Below, piece after piece: positions 6,280-7,443 of a DNA stretch of 7,443 nt. A program made the position numbers and the translations under genes. How positions within the stretch are numbered: position 1 is the stretch's first letter; every line of letters starts with the position of its first letter. This DNA comes from Bacteroidota bacterium (GTDB taxonomy: Bacteria; Bacteroidota; Bacteroidia; Cytophagales; Cyclobacteriaceae), in the NCBI GenBank assembly GCA_023417785.1, contig JAEZEH010000139.1:1-7443 (forward strand). The letters run 5' to 3'. Below the pieces are notes generated by a model that saw only the letters and a program-made list of their open reading frames with translations, did not search any database and was not told the origin of the DNA.

Positions 6280-6300
6280 CTATCATAGCGCGGTACCTGA
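6261..6300 (-). terminator. Weak hairpin candidate after the minus-strand GH13 gene
   Basis: GCTAT-C-ATAGC (6279-6289) is a perfect palindrome with one central base. Around it TCAGG (6261-6265) pairs with CCTGA (6296-6300), directly after the stop codon of the gene ending at 6301. Neither stem is followed by a real T-run in the direction of transcription, so termination here is only a possibility. Confidence 0.2.
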
Positions 6301-7443
6301 TCATTTCAATTCCAGCACCATCACATACTTCGGCTCAACTTCAATTGAATCACCCAGAGTGAATTGCGTATCTGTTGTGATTTCCCGGGCGGATTTGTGC
6401 TTGCCGATTCGTTCGTGAAACCGTTTCAAATTTATTGTCTCCGCATTCTCGTTTGAATTCATAATACACATCACGGTTTGGGTTTCGTCGTGACGGAAGT
6501 AGACATAAACACCATTCTCGGGCACGTAATGTGTAAACCTGCCGGTCTTTATGGCGGAGGAGCTTTTACGGAAGTTGGCCAGTTTCTTCGTCCATTCGAA
6601 AACATCCTGTTCAGCTTCGTTTCGTCCTTCCGCAGTGAATTTATTTACCTTGTCGCCTGGCCATCCTCCCGGAAAGTCTAGTCTCACAAGCCCGTCTGGA
6701 TTTGAGAAATTCTTCATCAGAATTTCAGTGCCGTAATAGAGTTGGGGGATACCACGACAGGTAAACAACCATGCAAGTCCCATTTTGTGTTTACGGATAT
6801 CCTCACCTACAACGGAGAAGAAGCGACTCTTGTCGTGGTTGTCAAGGAAGATCACGTTTTGCATCGGGTCTTCGTAAATGAAATCGTTTGCCAACGTATG
6901 GTATAAGCGGTTGACACCATTGGTCCAGCCAAAGGGTTCGTTAACCGCCTGCTCAATGCCGTACATATTCAACTGAAAGTCGGCAAGTCCGGGCAGATTG
7001 CTCTTGAAAGGCGTATCCATCTTGTGGCGCCCGAAGTAAGCCTGATTGATGACGCCGTGAACCCATGCTTCGCCGAACATCGTAATGTTTGGATATTCAT
7101 CCAGCAACGCCTGGTTGCAGCGGTTCATAAATTCGAGATCGTTATAAATGTAAGTGTCGATGCGCCAACCGTCGACGCCGAATTCCTCGACGCACCAGAT
7201 CGCATGCTGAATAAGGAAGTTCGCAACGTACGGGTTATTGTGATTCATGTCGGGCATCATGGGCGTAAACCATCCGTCGCTGATATGCTTTTTGTCGTAA
7301 GCGTTGGTGTATTCATCCATCAAAGGCTGGTCTTTGTAAGACGTTCCTGTGTACGATGGCCATTCGTGCAGCCAGTCAGGGGTTGGCTTGTCCTGGACCA
7401 TAATATGATACAATCCCACATGGTTGTACACCGCATCCTGAAT
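6301..7443 (-). CDS. Second GH13 cyclomaltodextrinase/neopullulanase-like enzyme, 5' end outside window
   Basis: This is the 3' part of a GH13 enzyme, reading right to left. The frame is open to the window edge (IQDAVYNHVG), so about the first 240 residues, including any signal peptide and the N-terminal beta domain, lie outside. Numbering from the Val codon at 7429-7431, visible motifs are region I ending YNH, region II DGWRID with nucleophile D92 (7156-7158), region III FGEAW with acid/base E121, and region IV FLDNHD with D200. The C-terminal beta domain runs from about 295 to the end (MVLELK). It is a close paralogue of the enzyme at 1574-3454: 31 of 45 residues match from DNHD through YYGTE and the next few residues, and most motifs coincide. 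It probably hydrolyses maltooligosaccharides or cyclodextrins. It converges on the other genes, so it belongs to a different transcript. Confidence 0.94.
   Translation of the reverse strand: MQDAVYNHVGLYHIMVQDKPTPDWLHEWPSYTGTSYKDQPLMDEYTNAYDKKHISDGWFTPMMPDMNHNNPYVANFLIQHAIWCVEEFGVDGWRIDTYIYNDLEFMNRCNQALLDEYPNITMFGEAWVHGVINQAYFGRHKMDTPFKSNLPGLADFQLNMYGIEQAVNEPFGWTNGVNRLYHTLANDFIYEDPMQNVIFLDNHDKSRFFSVVGEDIRKHKMGLAWLFTCRGIPQLYYGTEILMKNFSNPDGLVRLDFPGGWPGDKVNKFTAEGRNEAEQDVFEWTKKLANFRKSSSAIKTGRFTHYVPENGVYVYFRHDETQTVMCIMNSNENAETINLKRFHERIGKHKSAREITTDTQFTLGDSIEVEPKYVMVLELK

Larger units (their letters stand above)
4911..6300. other. Long gene-poor region with repeats, hairpins and possible eroded coding sequence
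   Basis: No open frame here has both a convincing start and a recognisable protein. The base composition looks similar to the neighbouring genes rather than A/T-rich like a simple promoter region. The left third has two imperfect palindromes (4973-5003 and 5091-5138) and a frame open from the end of the kinase gene to a stop at 5144-5146 with no family match. The middle has an 11-bp tandem repeat, a possible membrane segment and a duplicated 47-bp unit. The right third has several hairpins and an open frame on the minus strand. No tRNA, rRNA, tmRNA, RNase P signature motif or CRISPR array was seen. Confidence 0.7.

Overview
The window looks like chromosomal DNA of a Bacteroidota species, probably of a Cytophagales-like or other environmental lineage. 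Three things point there: a C-terminal type IX secretion (T9SS) sorting domain on the first enzyme, a starch-processing locus built from several GH13 enzymes, and start sites without clear Shine-Dalgarno motifs. The lineage below phylum is inference.

Layout. Positions 1-1572 (+) hold the 3' part of a secreted GH13 alpha-amylase ending in a T9SS sorting domain. One base later, 1574-3454 (+) encodes a complete GH13 enzyme of the cyclomaltodextrinase/neopullulanase (SusA-like) type with a signal peptide. A strong hairpin at 3515-3544 probably ends this operon. A soluble histidine kinase with a long coiled-coil N-terminus follows at 3630-4910 (+), preceded by two copies of an 8-bp palindrome. From 4911 to 6300 no convincing gene is seen. 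This 1.39 kb stretch holds an 11-bp tandem repeat, a diverged 56-bp tandem duplication, several palindromic elements resembling dispersed intergenic repeats, a run of hairpins that might be a structured RNA, and two short open stretches that may be eroded coding sequence. At 6301-7443 (-) lies the 3' part of a second cyclomaltodextrinase-like GH13 enzyme. It is a clear paralogue of the 1574-3454 gene and converges on the rest of the window.

How the genes fit together. The T9SS amylase would cut starch or glycogen at the cell surface or outside the cell. The signal-peptide enzyme, and probably its paralogue, would trim the resulting oligosaccharides in the periplasm. Transporter, SusC/D and regulator genes are not in the window. 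The histidine kinase has its own intergenic region and no visible response regulator beside it, so a role in controlling the amylases is unproven.

I found no convincing new multi-gene system. The least explained DNA is the 4911-6300 region.
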